A program made the position numbers and the translations under genes. Shown here piece by piece: positions 14,501 through 26,632 of a DNA stretch of 64,000 nucleotides. The stretch covers positions 12,009,417-12,073,416 of the forward strand of contig NW_023998417.1 in the NCBI RefSeq assembly GCF_014805625.2, written 5' to 3'. Source of the DNA: Glossina fuscipes. Its lineage: Eukaryota; Arthropoda; Insecta; Diptera; Glossinidae. Each line of letters starts with the position of its first letter. Position 1 is the stretch's first letter. The notes below the pieces were generated by a model that ran no database searches, was not told the DNA's origin, and was given only the letters and a program-made list of their open reading frames with translations.

Positions 14501-16401
14501 CTTTAGTTCCCTCTCCCCTTCCTCAAAACCAAGCCTTAAGTTATACAGTGCATATGCCCTCCATCTGATTGGCTAATGATATTAAAGGTATGAAAAAAAA
14601 TGTCCGCTTTACTCAAGCCACACCATCAAACTTTGTTGATAATCTAACCTTGGCAGTCCTAGCACTAACAAATTTTGAATTTAAATTAATCTTCGTTTAT
14701 ATAGGCAAACTACTTTTGGGTTTAGGTCTTAGATGTCAAATGAACGCTTTTCAAGTTTATTGTAATTTACACAAGATCTTTAAATATTCATTCCCCCCCT
14801 GTGTGTTCATTAAGAGCCGTAGTTTTAGGCGTTGAGAAGTTGCTTTTTTGTATGCAGGATCAATTGCTCAGGGGTGGGGGGAGGGATGTCCTCTAAACGT
14901 GAAGACGTTGGCGGTCAGAAGGAAATAAGGAAAAAGGAAGATACGAGAGGTGTGAGATTTGAAGGCGCGAACATCGAGATGATAGTCGCGATCCTTATCA
15001 ACTCCGCTACTCGGCAGCTGTGTATGTTTTCTCGATTATACCCTGTTGTCAGTTTTGTTTGTCGAGTTCACGGAGGAGCATTCATTGCATATATAATTTT
15101 TCTTGCTTCCATTTGCTGGAAGGAAAACCAGTAGATAAATAAAACGAACAGAAAAGCAAAAGGCAAAAAGACTGATCACAAAACAAAGGATAAAAGGGGA
15201 AAGACGAATAGATGGAATTAATGATCGATTAAATGGACAATTAAAACACTTATACTATATATGAACTGACGGATGGATGGACGGATTGACAATCAAACGG
15301 GTAGATGAATGGATCATTAATAAAGGGGTTGGCTATACAGACAAGTTTTGACATCTGAGCGGGTAAACAGCTGAACGGATAGATAAATTGCCGATCCGTA
15401 AGACGGACATACATGCATACCATTTTTCAGAAGAGCAATTAGACGAACTGTTAGTCAAACTGCATTGGATGTTGATGGCGGATTGATGATCAAACTTACA
15501 GAGAATTCGTTGTTAGGCACACAGACATACTAGCAGTCGAGCGAATCAATGGATATATAATGAACTCCATAGACGGACAAACAGACCATCGTCGCTTATA
15601 TGACTTGTACAAAAGCTACATATACTCATTATATTGAAGTGCATGCCAAGTTATGCAGTCTCATACTTTACGTTACGTTAAGCAATTTATTCATCATTTT
15701 ATTTGCGTTTCCAGAGGCAGCTGTTAACGAAAGCTGTTTCTTTAACGAACAATGCGAGGCAAAATACTTTCAAACTGAATGCCGCGATGGACGATGTGTG
15801 TGTCGTTTTGAAATGACACCATTTTGGTTAAAAGACGGCTCCGTTGAATGTAAAGGTATTTACCGTTACATTTATCCTTTTCTTTTACTCTTTCGCATCT
15901 TAAACGCATATAACATAAACACACATACATTACGCATAATAAATACATTATTAAAACATAACAGCAGGTCGTCAGGACAAGAAGACTCCCGAAGTGTACG
16001 TTGACTGGGCGATGATTGGTGTACTTATAGGCATGGCCTTAATGTTTATCATTATATGCGTTGTACTGCGATTATTCAGTCAGTAAGTAAAAGAAATGCA
16101 AAAGACATCAAGGAATTTGTTGTTGGCATTTTTCTCTTGACTCCTTTTAAAACAGAGCCAGATGGCATGAAAATCGTACAATATTTAATACACCGAATCC
16201 ACGTCTGATGAACGTGTCGTTATTACGCGAAAGCAAACTATTACACGGTCAAGAGCGACGCGGCTCTCGAATGTCGGTGAGGGGACCTTCACGTCAACCC
16301 AGTATGGCTTCGTTGCGTCCTCACTCACCGAACCCGTCGTTAGGTAAGACAGGTTTGTATTCCATGCACCCTATTGCACTTGAAAATATTTTTGCTCTGT
16401 C

Positions 16402-16432
<31 letters not shown>

Positions 16433-19400
16433 CTCTTTGTACTTGAACACAAACTCAATGTTATTTTATTACATTTCAAAAAAAACAAAAAAAAAAAAAA
16501 CCTTTTTTCAACTTTTATTCACTTTTTTTTTTTTTTATTAAATATTTTTCTGTATATGTGTATGAGTATAAGAGCAAAACATGTATATATATATATATAT
16601 ATATATACATACAAGGAATTGCATAATATATATACCGGAGATAATTTGAAGAAAGAAAAGAATTTACTTGATTTTTAAATTAAGTTGCTCTGCGTCATTG
16701 TTTCTATGTCATTTGCAATAACAACCAACATGTTTGGTATGTCATGGTTATGTAGTAGTGGCGAAGAACGAACGCCAGCTAATGACGCCTTCTGTGGAAG
16801 AATAATAATAATGAACTGTTACAGACATGTTTATGACCATAACAACTTGTACATGCAACAACAATTAAACAACAATGATTTATGGCCAGATTTATCTTAG
16901 ATTTTGTATTGCGTCGATAAACTCACTCACACTTCCCGGATCGATTACGCTTTGCACTTTCATAAACAGATAAATCCAAGTTATATAATTTACATATGAA
17001 TTCCAGCAACACTTCCTCTCTATATGTATAAATAAATATATGTCTATCTATAAAATTTGGTACTCTGACTTGAGGCCGTTTTCTTCATGGCCCATTTCCT
17101 AATGCTTGCTCTCATTTGCAGGACGTATGATAAGATCTAAAAGTAATACACGATCTAGTGATTCGCGTGTTAGTGATACTTCGAATTGTTCACGTTTGAT
17201 TGAGCACAGTCATGCGACCAATATGCACCAAACCTCGCATGCGACCAACTTAACGCATGTTATCCACCCACACAATAGCGCTACTGTGTCACCGCTGTCA
17301 ACACATAATGTCGTCGCTACTGGTAACGCAGGCACAGTACCTAACACCACCACCACAACGTATGTGAGTCAAATACCGTTAGCCGGGACTACTGCCTGTA
17401 GTACACCGTTAAGTACACCACCCCCATCTGTCGCCAATAAAACGAACAAATTTTAATAATCGCCACAAAAACTATAAAAAAAAAACAAAAAAAACAAAAA
17501 AAACAAAACATCGAATAATATTTCCGCCCTCTCGTAACTGAACTGACTACACTGTAGGCTGTAAATATAAATGTGGAAAGTCGTATACGCTAATCGCATC
17601 TCTTTACTTTAAGACATGTATAACCAATCAACCGGTCGGTATTCAAATATGTTTTCTTTCTATTAACATAAGGTATGCTGTGTTTTCTCTTCTCTACATC
17701 TACCACTTAAGTATGAACACGTTAATGTTTTGATTAGTGAACCCTTTTCCAATTCGCATATTCCTCGTGTACATTGCATTTCTGTTCTAGTTAGTGACCC
17801 CGACATTTCAAAGTCGTTCCCGAATTAATCCGGTAGTTTACTGTAATCATTACTTCTTCATTACTTCTCTATATTTGTTTCATATTTCATAAAAAGTCGG
17901 CTTTTTTTTTTTGTTTGTTTTGTATCCAATTTTTGTCTGTCTTACTATCTCTGCCTCTTGTTCGCTTTGTGCCTAATAAAGTAAAACAATTCATTCATTT
18001 GTGCCGCGTGCATTTCTATCGGTTTGTCCTGTAGATAGATGTGCGTTGTTATTGTTATGAGATAAAAAATTTGTCTTTACATGAAATCGGTAGAACTCGT
18101 GAATCAATTAGTCTAGTTGAACATACGTACGGATATTATACGGCTTACGTGCATAAAAATGCAAAAATATTGATATCAATACAGTTTAATAGATGAAAGA
18201 AAACTCTGTTTACTAAGAGGCACTCAACCACGACCACGAATATCAGATTCCTTTAGCTATAAAATAAGCTATGTACTATGTCCTTAGTCTCTTAATCAAG
18301 GAATAAACTTCAATGCGGTCTTTCTATAAGATTCAAATCCGCAAAAATTCTTCTTAAATGTTAAATGAATCTTGTCTCTGACGAAGTCATGTTGCCATCA
18401 CCTTAGGGCTTGCAGTCGAATAACGGAATTCCAAGTGCTTCGCATTTCCCTCTTCTGAGGTCAGTTTGGTGGATGCACTGCATCGTCCTACACAGACTCT
18501 TTCACTTTCTTTGGCGACTTATTAAAGACGTGCATAGAGACTTTGAAACGCATTCGCCGGTTTGGAGCACCTCATGATACACGCTTTCCCTTCAATTTTA
18601 TAAATTGCAAAGCATTATCTTGTCGGGGCGACCATCCTTGGCCACCATCATCTTCTTCATACATTATTATCGTATGCGAGAGAGATGGGCTGGAGGGACC
18701 AGTTATCAACATATTCTTTTTGGAGTTAACTGGAAGTGGTGGGCGCCTAAAATTTGCCTAGAGGCGAATACGCTTTTCTCTTCCATACAAAATTAACACT
18801 TTTGCGCACATTACACGATTATTGGCAATTAATAATTTGAATTTTTTCGATTAGATGCTGTAGATGCCAGGTAACGTTATTCGATTGACGTAGACGTGGA
18901 GTACTATAAAAGGTTCACGATTTAATCTGTCAAAAATTGATGAAGAACATTTTTTTTTTCTTGCTTTGACTTATCACGTTAATCGAATTCTTATTTGATT
19001 GGCTTCGGGCAGGTAGTAACGCAAGCGTGCAACAGGCACCAATTGGCATTACTTTTTCTCTAGCCCCTTCAGTAACAGTGTGAAGTGTTGAGTGCTGAGC
19101 GCTGACTGTCACTTTAGTTGAGTTCTTAGTAGAGAAGTCTTCAAACAAACGATTCCAGACACTTTCGATAACTTCCCCAAGTCACCTTATTTTTTATTCG
19201 CAAATTTACATTATTCGCATCTGATTTTCTTTGTGTTAATTACCAACCGCTCAGAAGAACAACTAATGGTGCTGAAAGGGGGGAAGCGACAGTAAGTTTC
19301 GCAAACGTTCAACTTAAATATAAGAAAGTTAAGAACAGCAAGATACATAAATTAACTATCAAGTGAAGTAAAGAAGAAAAGCAAAACTCACCTTTATATG

Positions 19401-21320
19401 GGCCAAAATCAGTTAAATAGAACCCCTTCAATTTGCACTCCTCCTTGCCTGCGCTTCTTCATTTCTCACAACGTAAGCTCGGTAAGAAAACTAATCCCGG
19501 GATGGGTCATTATGCCAGTCTCTAGTCTATTGTAGCAAACGTAAATATCAGCTACAAAGTAGAAAATCTTCTTATGGAAGCATTAAACTATTTAAGAACG
19601 TTATCTTAATCTTACTGCTCTATGGAAACTAATCCCGGGATGAATCATTACGCCAGTCCCTTTCCATTGTAGCAAACGTAAATATCAGCGTACCAGGTAG
19701 AAAATCTTCTTATGGAAGCATTAAACTATTTACCAACTTTATCTTAATCTTACTGCCCCATGTCGGCCTTGTTGAATTTCTAGGAAGACCGCAGACATCA
19801 AACGTATTATAATTTGTTATTATTATTAGGTGGAGATAACATGACATAGCATTGCATCGGCCAACAGATGACCACTTGCGCGGATCAATTTCAATTCGAA
19901 TCCCATTCAAGTTCAACGCAGTTCACATTCAATTAAAGTTCGCAGTATAAATCCTTAAGAAAAATGAATTACGATCGCGTCATATCCCCGCATAATCAGG
20001 AAAAGGCCTATTTTGAACAAAAATCAAGGAAAATTTTTAATTTTTCTAAACAACGCTTTTTTAATCGTCAGCATTTATTGCATTCCCTTCAAGATAACAA
20101 TACATTGATATATTTTTGTGACGCAGATTCTGGTTTGGATAATAATGTTGCAATGCCTGCTGAGAGGTATCCCTTTGCGATTTCGTATATGTCTTATCTA
20201 TTGCGCAGAGAAGTAATCTTTCGGATGCTCTCTGACTTTAGCAATAGTGCACAGTAATGCAGTGACGCAGTATTGCACTATCAAAATGCATTACGCATTA
20301 GCTATGGTTACGAATTATTGGCAAATCGAGCAGGGACGGAAAAAAGTCAAGTCAACTCAAAATGTGTTGCCACCCATTTCATGTTCAAACCGTTAACGGT
20401 TGCTGTTTGCGGTCCTTGGCTCATATGTATTTCCTATGTCTTTAGCGAAGTTTTTAGTTTCAACTCTCTTCAATTGTGAGGAATTTCTTTAATGCGTCTT
20501 CAAGTTCTCATCAGGTGGATGTAATAAGATGCTTTTGTCTTCCATTACGTCTCACTAAAAAATTTTAAAATGCAAGCTAAGAATCAGGAATGCCTCCAAA
20601 TTTTCAAGTATATGAGTGGCATTTGTGCCAATGTCTACACAAAGCCAAATATTTCAATGCAATTCGATGCAACATAATTTTCGTTAATTCTTGATGAAAT
20701 CTCGTTTATGAGTTGGAAATTATTGCGGTTTGATTGCTTGATTGCTTAATTCTTATTATTAATTGCCACTTATTTCTTCACGTTCATGGGTTCATTAAAA
20801 ATTCTAATTAGTAGTTCTTGTTGAATATAATCAACATTTTTATGTTTCGTTGTTGTTTTTCCTTTTTATTTTAATTGTGTCATGCTGTGTAAATACTTGT
20901 AAAAAGTTTTTTCTTAAATTCTTAGTAGTGAAGAGCTGGAATGTTTTGGTGGAATGTGTGAATATATGATATAAGCAAGAATTTTCGAATATGTTGTGCA
21001 TTAATTAATTTACAGGTTCAAGGTCGAATAGTAATAGCAATGCTTCGGCTACATCGCTGCGTTCGAATCGCAGCAATTCTGTAGCTCCTGGCATAGTTGT
21101 TAATAATAGTCATCACGAGCGAAAAGGCTCAACATACCAGCCACACCATCATACACATCATCATCATCCACAACAACAACAACAACAACAACAGCAGCAG
21201 CAGCAGGAACAATCGACAACGCCACATACACATCAACAGCAAGAACCTTTAATTACTAACATCATTTCAAATCCGGTAGCGGAAAGCGTGACAGTAGAAA
21301 TTATCGAACCGAAAAAATAA
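8269..21320 (+). CDS. Single-pass membrane protein with two EB-like cysteine repeats
   Basis: Exons by GT-AG sites and phase: 8269-9172, 12923-13075, 15715-15855, 15968-16082, 16156-16343, then either 17122-17456 or 21016-21320 as last exon. The conservative start is ATG 9043 (AAAATG context), directly before a signal peptide (MLTLCLLYAAAFTLPQLAVA); this gives 353 or 343 aa. Starting at 8269 would give 611 or 601 aa. Exons 2 and 3 each encode one six-cysteine repeat (C-x5-C, then CxC and a distal C), like EB modules. Exon 4 encodes the membrane helix (about WAMIGVLIGMALMFIIICVV). The cytoplasmic tail is Ser/Arg/Pro-rich and contains a SLRPHSPNPS segment. A cell-surface receptor or adhesion-like role is inferred; I do not recognise the gene by name. 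Confidence 0.8.
10855..11185 (+). repeat. Degenerate dispersed repeat, copy 2
   Basis: Inside intron 1 of the EB-repeat gene. It begins with GCGGCCGAATCTTTT, followed by a TTTTTGAGTAATGAGCAAAAA block, a GTAGGCATGCCCCTACGAT segment and a short AAGACGGACACCCG block. These occur in the same order as in copy 1 at about 1700-2165, with extensive divergence. No coding content. Confidence 0.4.
11347..11374. repeat. (CT)n microsatellite
   Basis: An uninterrupted CT dinucleotide run in intron 1 of the EB-repeat gene. A TA run follows at about 11519-11551. Confidence 0.9.
15220..15580. repeat. Degenerate GGAT/GGAC-rich tract
   Basis: The intron before the second EB-repeat exon contains many loosely spaced GGATGGATGG-, GACGGAC- and GATAGATAA-type words. 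It looks like a decayed tetranucleotide array. No frame here has coding features. Confidence 0.5.
17122..17456 (+). CDS. Alternative last exon A of the EB-repeat membrane protein
   Basis: It follows a TTTGCAG acceptor, joins in phase 1 to exon 16156-16343 and ends in TAA. It encodes a tail beginning GRMIRSKSNTRSSDSRVSD, then a His/Asn/Thr/Ser-rich region ending TPPPSVANKTNKF. A canonical AATAAA lies at 17975-17980, followed by GT-rich sequence, so a complete short 3' UTR of about 0.55 kb is plausible. It is mutually exclusive with the exon at 21016-21320, because it carries its own stop. Confidence 0.75.
17975..17980 (+). promoter_or_regulatory. Poly(A) signal for exon A
   Basis: AATAAA about 520 bases after the stop of the proximal last exon, followed by TG/GT-rich sequence typical of a cleavage region. 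Confidence 0.6.
19488..19757. repeat. 138-bp tandem duplication in the distal intron
   Basis: Two copies, about 19488-19618 and 19626-19757, have a period of about 138 bases. Both contain ACTAATCCCGGGATG, then a shared ATTGTAGCAAACGTAAATAT block, then a shared AAATCTTCTTATGGAAGC block and a TTATCTTAATCTTACTGC block. By eye the copies are similar but not identical. Each contains the 10-bp palindrome ATCCCGGGAT. There is no coding content. Confidence 0.8.
21016..21320 (+). CDS. Alternative last exon B of the EB-repeat membrane protein
   Basis: It follows a TTTACAG acceptor and joins in phase 1 to the same donor (after 16343) as exon A. The product begins GSRSNSNSNASATSLRSNRS, then has a His-rich run, a poly-Gln tract from CAA/CAG repeats (about 21171-21208), and ends ESVTVEIIEPKK before TAA. 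The two tails share the initial Gly, the codon phase and a Ser/Arg/Asn-rich start, which suggests they are true alternatives. The intron skipped over is 16344-21015. Confidence 0.75.
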
Positions 21321-24300
21321 GTGCACACACGTAGACACATACACACAAGAACAACTACAACAACAACAACAATAATGATAATGATAATGATAATATGACA
21401 AGACACACATACGTACTAACACCTATGTGTTAATAATACAAATAAGCTTAGAAATGATAATAATAATAATAATAATAATAATAATTAGAAAAGAAGAAGA
21501 AAATCCTTGATTTAGGATTTTAATCTATAAACAATTTTCACTTAGTACGTATGATGGATATGATGCTTTAAAAACATACATACATACAAGTTATTAGAAA
21601 AAATAATTTGAGTTGTTATCTTTCATTTTTATTCATTTTTTTAAGTAAAAAAATGCACCTACATACTTATTATATACTTGCTTTAAAAAAAAACTTAAAA
21701 AAAAAAAAAAACCAAATATATTAAAATATTGATATAAAAGTAAATAATTTTTAAAATATATTTAGCAAAAAAATAACAAAGCCTACGAGATACACCAATA
21801 AACGCTAATTTATTATTATTATTATTATTCTTATAAATATAAGAAGGCAAAAAAAAAAAAGAAAAAAAAAACAACAAAAAAAAATTAAAAAACAAAAAAA
21901 CTTTGCATAACAAATTCATGAATAACAGAAATTTTTATTTTTTTTTTTTTAAATACAACTTAGAAGAAATCCTTAAAAATATAAAAACATACTTTTTCCC
22001 TTAAATAGACCTAATTTAAATAATGAAAATTAACGTTATAAATAAAATTAACGTTATATATATATATATAGAAATATATATGTATATTCATATATACATA
22101 GAGAGAAATAACTATGAAAATTTAAATTAAAAGATTAATAATAATTAAATATAATAATCGAATAATAATTTTTAAAAAGCATAAAACAAATACTAATCAA
22201 ATTCTAATACAAACTATAAACGATACCAAAACGGTAATAAACGGAAATTCAAACTCATTTAGAGGTGTACTGTATATGGCTATGCTAATTAACTTAAAAG
22301 CTACAACAACAACAACAACAACAACAAGAACAAGAACAACAACAAGTGAAACACATACCCATCTCAAGAACAAGTTTTAGTTATAGCCATATGACTGTAA
22401 CCATAGGCCCTTCGAAAGGCCCTACAAACGACAGTAAAACACAAAAAAAAAAAAAAATCAAGCATTAAATAATTCTCAAATGAAAGCAAGAAGTGACAAT
22501 CCTTTCGAAAGGATCCCCCTTTGATAAGTAAGAAGTAAATATTAGAATTACTTTTAAAAGCATCTTTATATCGAATCGTTTCGAATAGATATTCAAATGA
22601 TAGCCGAAAAAATCATATACAAATAAGATCCTCAAATAGAACCCTTAGAGCAACCTTCTTCTTAAAGAAATAATCAGAAATAAAAATTAGTCGAATATAT
22701 TTATACAAAAATGAAGATCCTCAGATGGAGTCGTTAGCGTCACAGATAAGAAATTTGATTCATTTGATGGGATCCTCAAATGATGTATAAATGGAAAAAC
22801 AAATCATTGCCGTATAACATTAAAAAAAAAAAAAAAAATAACCTATTCATATACCGCACGCATTTACGGGATAGAAGGTCAGTCCATATAACGCTCCTTC
22901 TTTTCCAAATTTGCACATTTAAGTAAGCATAAGGCGTCTTTTAATAGCGAAAGGCAGAAAAGATAAAAATAATTTTTAATACTTACCTTAGTTTTGTAAG
23001 TTTTTATTCTCATCTAAACACAAAAAATGATATATATATATATATATAAAGATATAAAGATATATATATATATATATATACATATATAAGTAAAAGACAA
23101 AATTAATCGTAAGCATTAAAAGAAGCTTAAGATTTTCTTTTATATTGAGTTTCAAGCTTTTCCAATCATCGAGTTCTAGTATATATCAAACACATTCCTA
23201 CATTTCTACAACAGTCCCCTGGCACAAACTTAAAAAAAAAAAAAGAAAAAAAAAAAAAAAAAAATGGGGAAAAACCCAAAAAAAAAAAAAATAAAAAAAA
23301 AAAAAAAAAAAAAAAACAACTTCGGGACCATATTTTCTAATCAAAAATATGCGTTTCAAACGACTAAACTTTTCCATTCTATATTTTTATGATGAAAATA
23401 CGAAAACTTTAGCAAAACAATCTACAACCAATCAAGTACACAATCAACTACAAAAATCATTATATATTTACAATGAAAATAAATAAAACGAGAGAAAAAT
23501 ACAAAAAATTAAAAACCAATAAAATCGGCTAAGGACGACACTTCGGTTTATATTTTAATTAGATATCCTCGCGATAAAGAAAATTTTGAAAATAATTATA
23601 TAAATATAGTAGAAAAGAAAAATTAGGGAAATATGATTTTTCTGTTGCTTTCATATATCTTAGCTTTAATCCGCATTATTAGTTATATGCAAAAAAAAAA
23701 AAAAAAAGAAGAAAGATTGAGTTGAGTCATGGTTGACCGCTGCAGTTAATCATCATTGAGTAAATTAATGCTTAACGAAATATTTTTAAGTTTTTTTTTT
23801 TTTTGGGCGCCAAGCTTTAAAGTTATAGATTATCTACGAATATTCTCGTTTAGATTTCTAAAGGAAATCTTATTCTTCTCTAAGAATAATTGACTCATCA
23901 TAAAACACTTTAGCAAAGTGACTGAGCGTAAGAGTTACGACTCTGCTCCAAAAATGCTAAACCTAAACCTATACCTAACAACTGATAATCAATGCAAGCA
24001 AGGATGGTAGATGGAAGCTGAGTAGCTCTCAGAGATTTGCTCCTATAATTTGGTTAAAAAATGAGCAAAGTTCCCTTTCATTTCGTAATAAGTTTAATAT
24101 GAATCTGAAGATGAAGATAAAGATGATTCTCAGCGAGTCAGCGAGTATGAATTCTAATATAAATATTCACTTAACTGTATTGCAAATGCAATAAAGCAAC
24201 TCAGTTTCGCAGCCCTACACTCTATAATCATTCGTTGATTATATTAACGATGACGAACACTGATAGCGATGACCAAGTGCTTCTTAGAACAGTTTCTTTT

Positions 24301-26601
24301 CAACGCTTCAATCTTTTAATTTTTAAAGCGGGGAAATCAATTAATTTGCCAATTATTTTCTCAGCAACAATCAATGGTCAATTACTGTCGTTATTTTGGA
24401 AATTGTAATCATTAATAGGTATAGGTGAAGCGGTCTTGCTCCGCTTAATTGGCGTGTGCAATCCTCGACGACCCCATGGTTGTGTAACTTTTTTTAGATC
24501 TTGCGCTGTATGATACAACACACAATCACTTTTTAGAATTCAGCCTTCAATTCTAAAGAGGCAAAGACAAAATTAAATATCATCTAGTGGCTAGAGATTA
24601 TTCTGAAGATAACGAGAGGCACCCAAACCAATCTCTCGTTTGGGCTTAAGACTTAGATCACAGAAACAGCTGATTCAAATATATAATTCAGAGATTACAG
24701 CAGCCATATATTGTATTGTATGTTTTATTATAAAAGTCGGTCCACACAAGTGAGCTGGAACGATCTAAAGTTCTAATCGCCCAATCAAGGTAATTCAGGT
24801 CAATAATTCTATATGAAACTTTTGAATTCGTAACTTATTTTTTTCCATTTTTCATTGGCTTGAGCTACTTTTTTAATCGCTTGCAGTCCTTGAGACTTAC
24901 CTTTAATCGGAATCGATTAGCCATCAGTTAAATAAGAAAATGACTTATGTCGTTGATTGAAAGAAATAATTCTTTTCAGTGACTTAATAACAAATCGACA
25001 ATGGGACCTACGATCCAACTTGAGGATTTGTCGACTCGACCCTAGTTGGTTAATCTCTGCCTTTGTTATCTTTTCCTAATCTTGAGTTGAAAGCGAATTA
25101 TGTGCAAAATTTTTCTATTTTTGATTTTTCACCGCAAGATTTGTTTTTAAATTCTCGACTTGGACGACTTTCGTGGCATGCGCTTGGCGAAAATCAATCA
25201 AATATTGAGAAACTAATTAAAGTTGGGTGCCCCACATAGTTGTAATGTGAAGTGTGTGCAAAGTGAACAAAAAATTCAAAATGAGACGCAAGCGTTGATT
25301 GTCAACATGACGGATATGAAAGTGATGCAATAACTTAATTCTTTATTTATGTATTTGTCATTGATTTTTTTCTTGTTCTTTTTTTTTTTTTATTTTTGTC
25401 ACTCACCAGGAAAAAGAAAAGATTTTTAACTAAGACGTACAAGTTTTTCAAGCTATAGAACAGTTTTAAAAAAAAGAGAAATTAAATAAAAAAAAATTAA
25501 GTAAAGCTCAATCAGTAAAGCTTAACTGTGAACAGACACACACACACACACACACAAAATTTTAGAATAAAAAACAAATAAAACCATAGAAAAGAAAAGA
25601 AAAAAAAAAACAAAAACAAAAGAACAAACCGGAATATAGTTCACCCAAACCGTTATCTAATTAATATCATTTGTAGTTTTTTTCTTTTATTTAGAGATTT
25701 TATAGCAGAGTAGAAAATAGCAAAACAAGTAAAAACCAAAATTAGTTTTGAAATTTGGGGAAGAGTTTCAAAACTATTTTGGTTGCAAGTTTTTTTCCTT
25801 TTCTCCTTTCAGTTTCTTTTCGGTTTTTTTTTAAGAATTACTTCTTTTTATAACATACCATTGTAGACGGGAATTTAAGGCAACGCATCGTTAAAATTTT
25901 AAATAAAGCAAATTTTAATTAAATCTCTTTGCAAATCATATTCGCGAAAGTAACAATTAGAACTCAATCTGGCACATAGTGTCCTTAAATAAACCCTCGC
26001 CCTTTATTATATAAAAAAAATTAAAAATTTAGGAAAAAATTTTAGCTAATATAATAATAATGAAAAACTCTTTTCTGATTATGATAAGCGAGCATTCACG
26101 AAAAATAAAAATAATGTTCTTCACAAAGGATATTTACAACATAATAATATTTAGTGCTTTAGTATTTATTAAAGGCGTTTTTAACTTTAGTCATGTATTT
26201 TAAATATTAAAAACAAAAAGAAAGAGCAAAAGGAAAAGGAAAAAGAAAGGAGAACATTAACAACAATAACAACAAAAACACAAATATTTAGCTAAAGAAA
26301 TAATCGCTTTACTTCAAATCAAATTTACACATATACACCCACGTATATATACATATATATATATATATATGTATATATGTGTATATATAATTATTCATAT
26401 ATTTTTGTATTTCCTATATTGTAAGTCGAATTCCTTCTATAAGCATACAAAAACAACAATCACGACATAAACTTTTTTACATATATCTCAGCATTGCGAA
26501 AACAAATTAACAAATAAAAGAAAAAGTAAATAAATAACGCTATATATATATATATATATATTTACATTTAAATATACCTATATATCCATATATATAAATA
26601 C

Positions 26602-26632
<31 letters not shown>

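Noticed and set aside
19964..20257. 97-codon ORF in the distal intron
   Set aside because: Composition and sequence look random; no homology recognised by eye.
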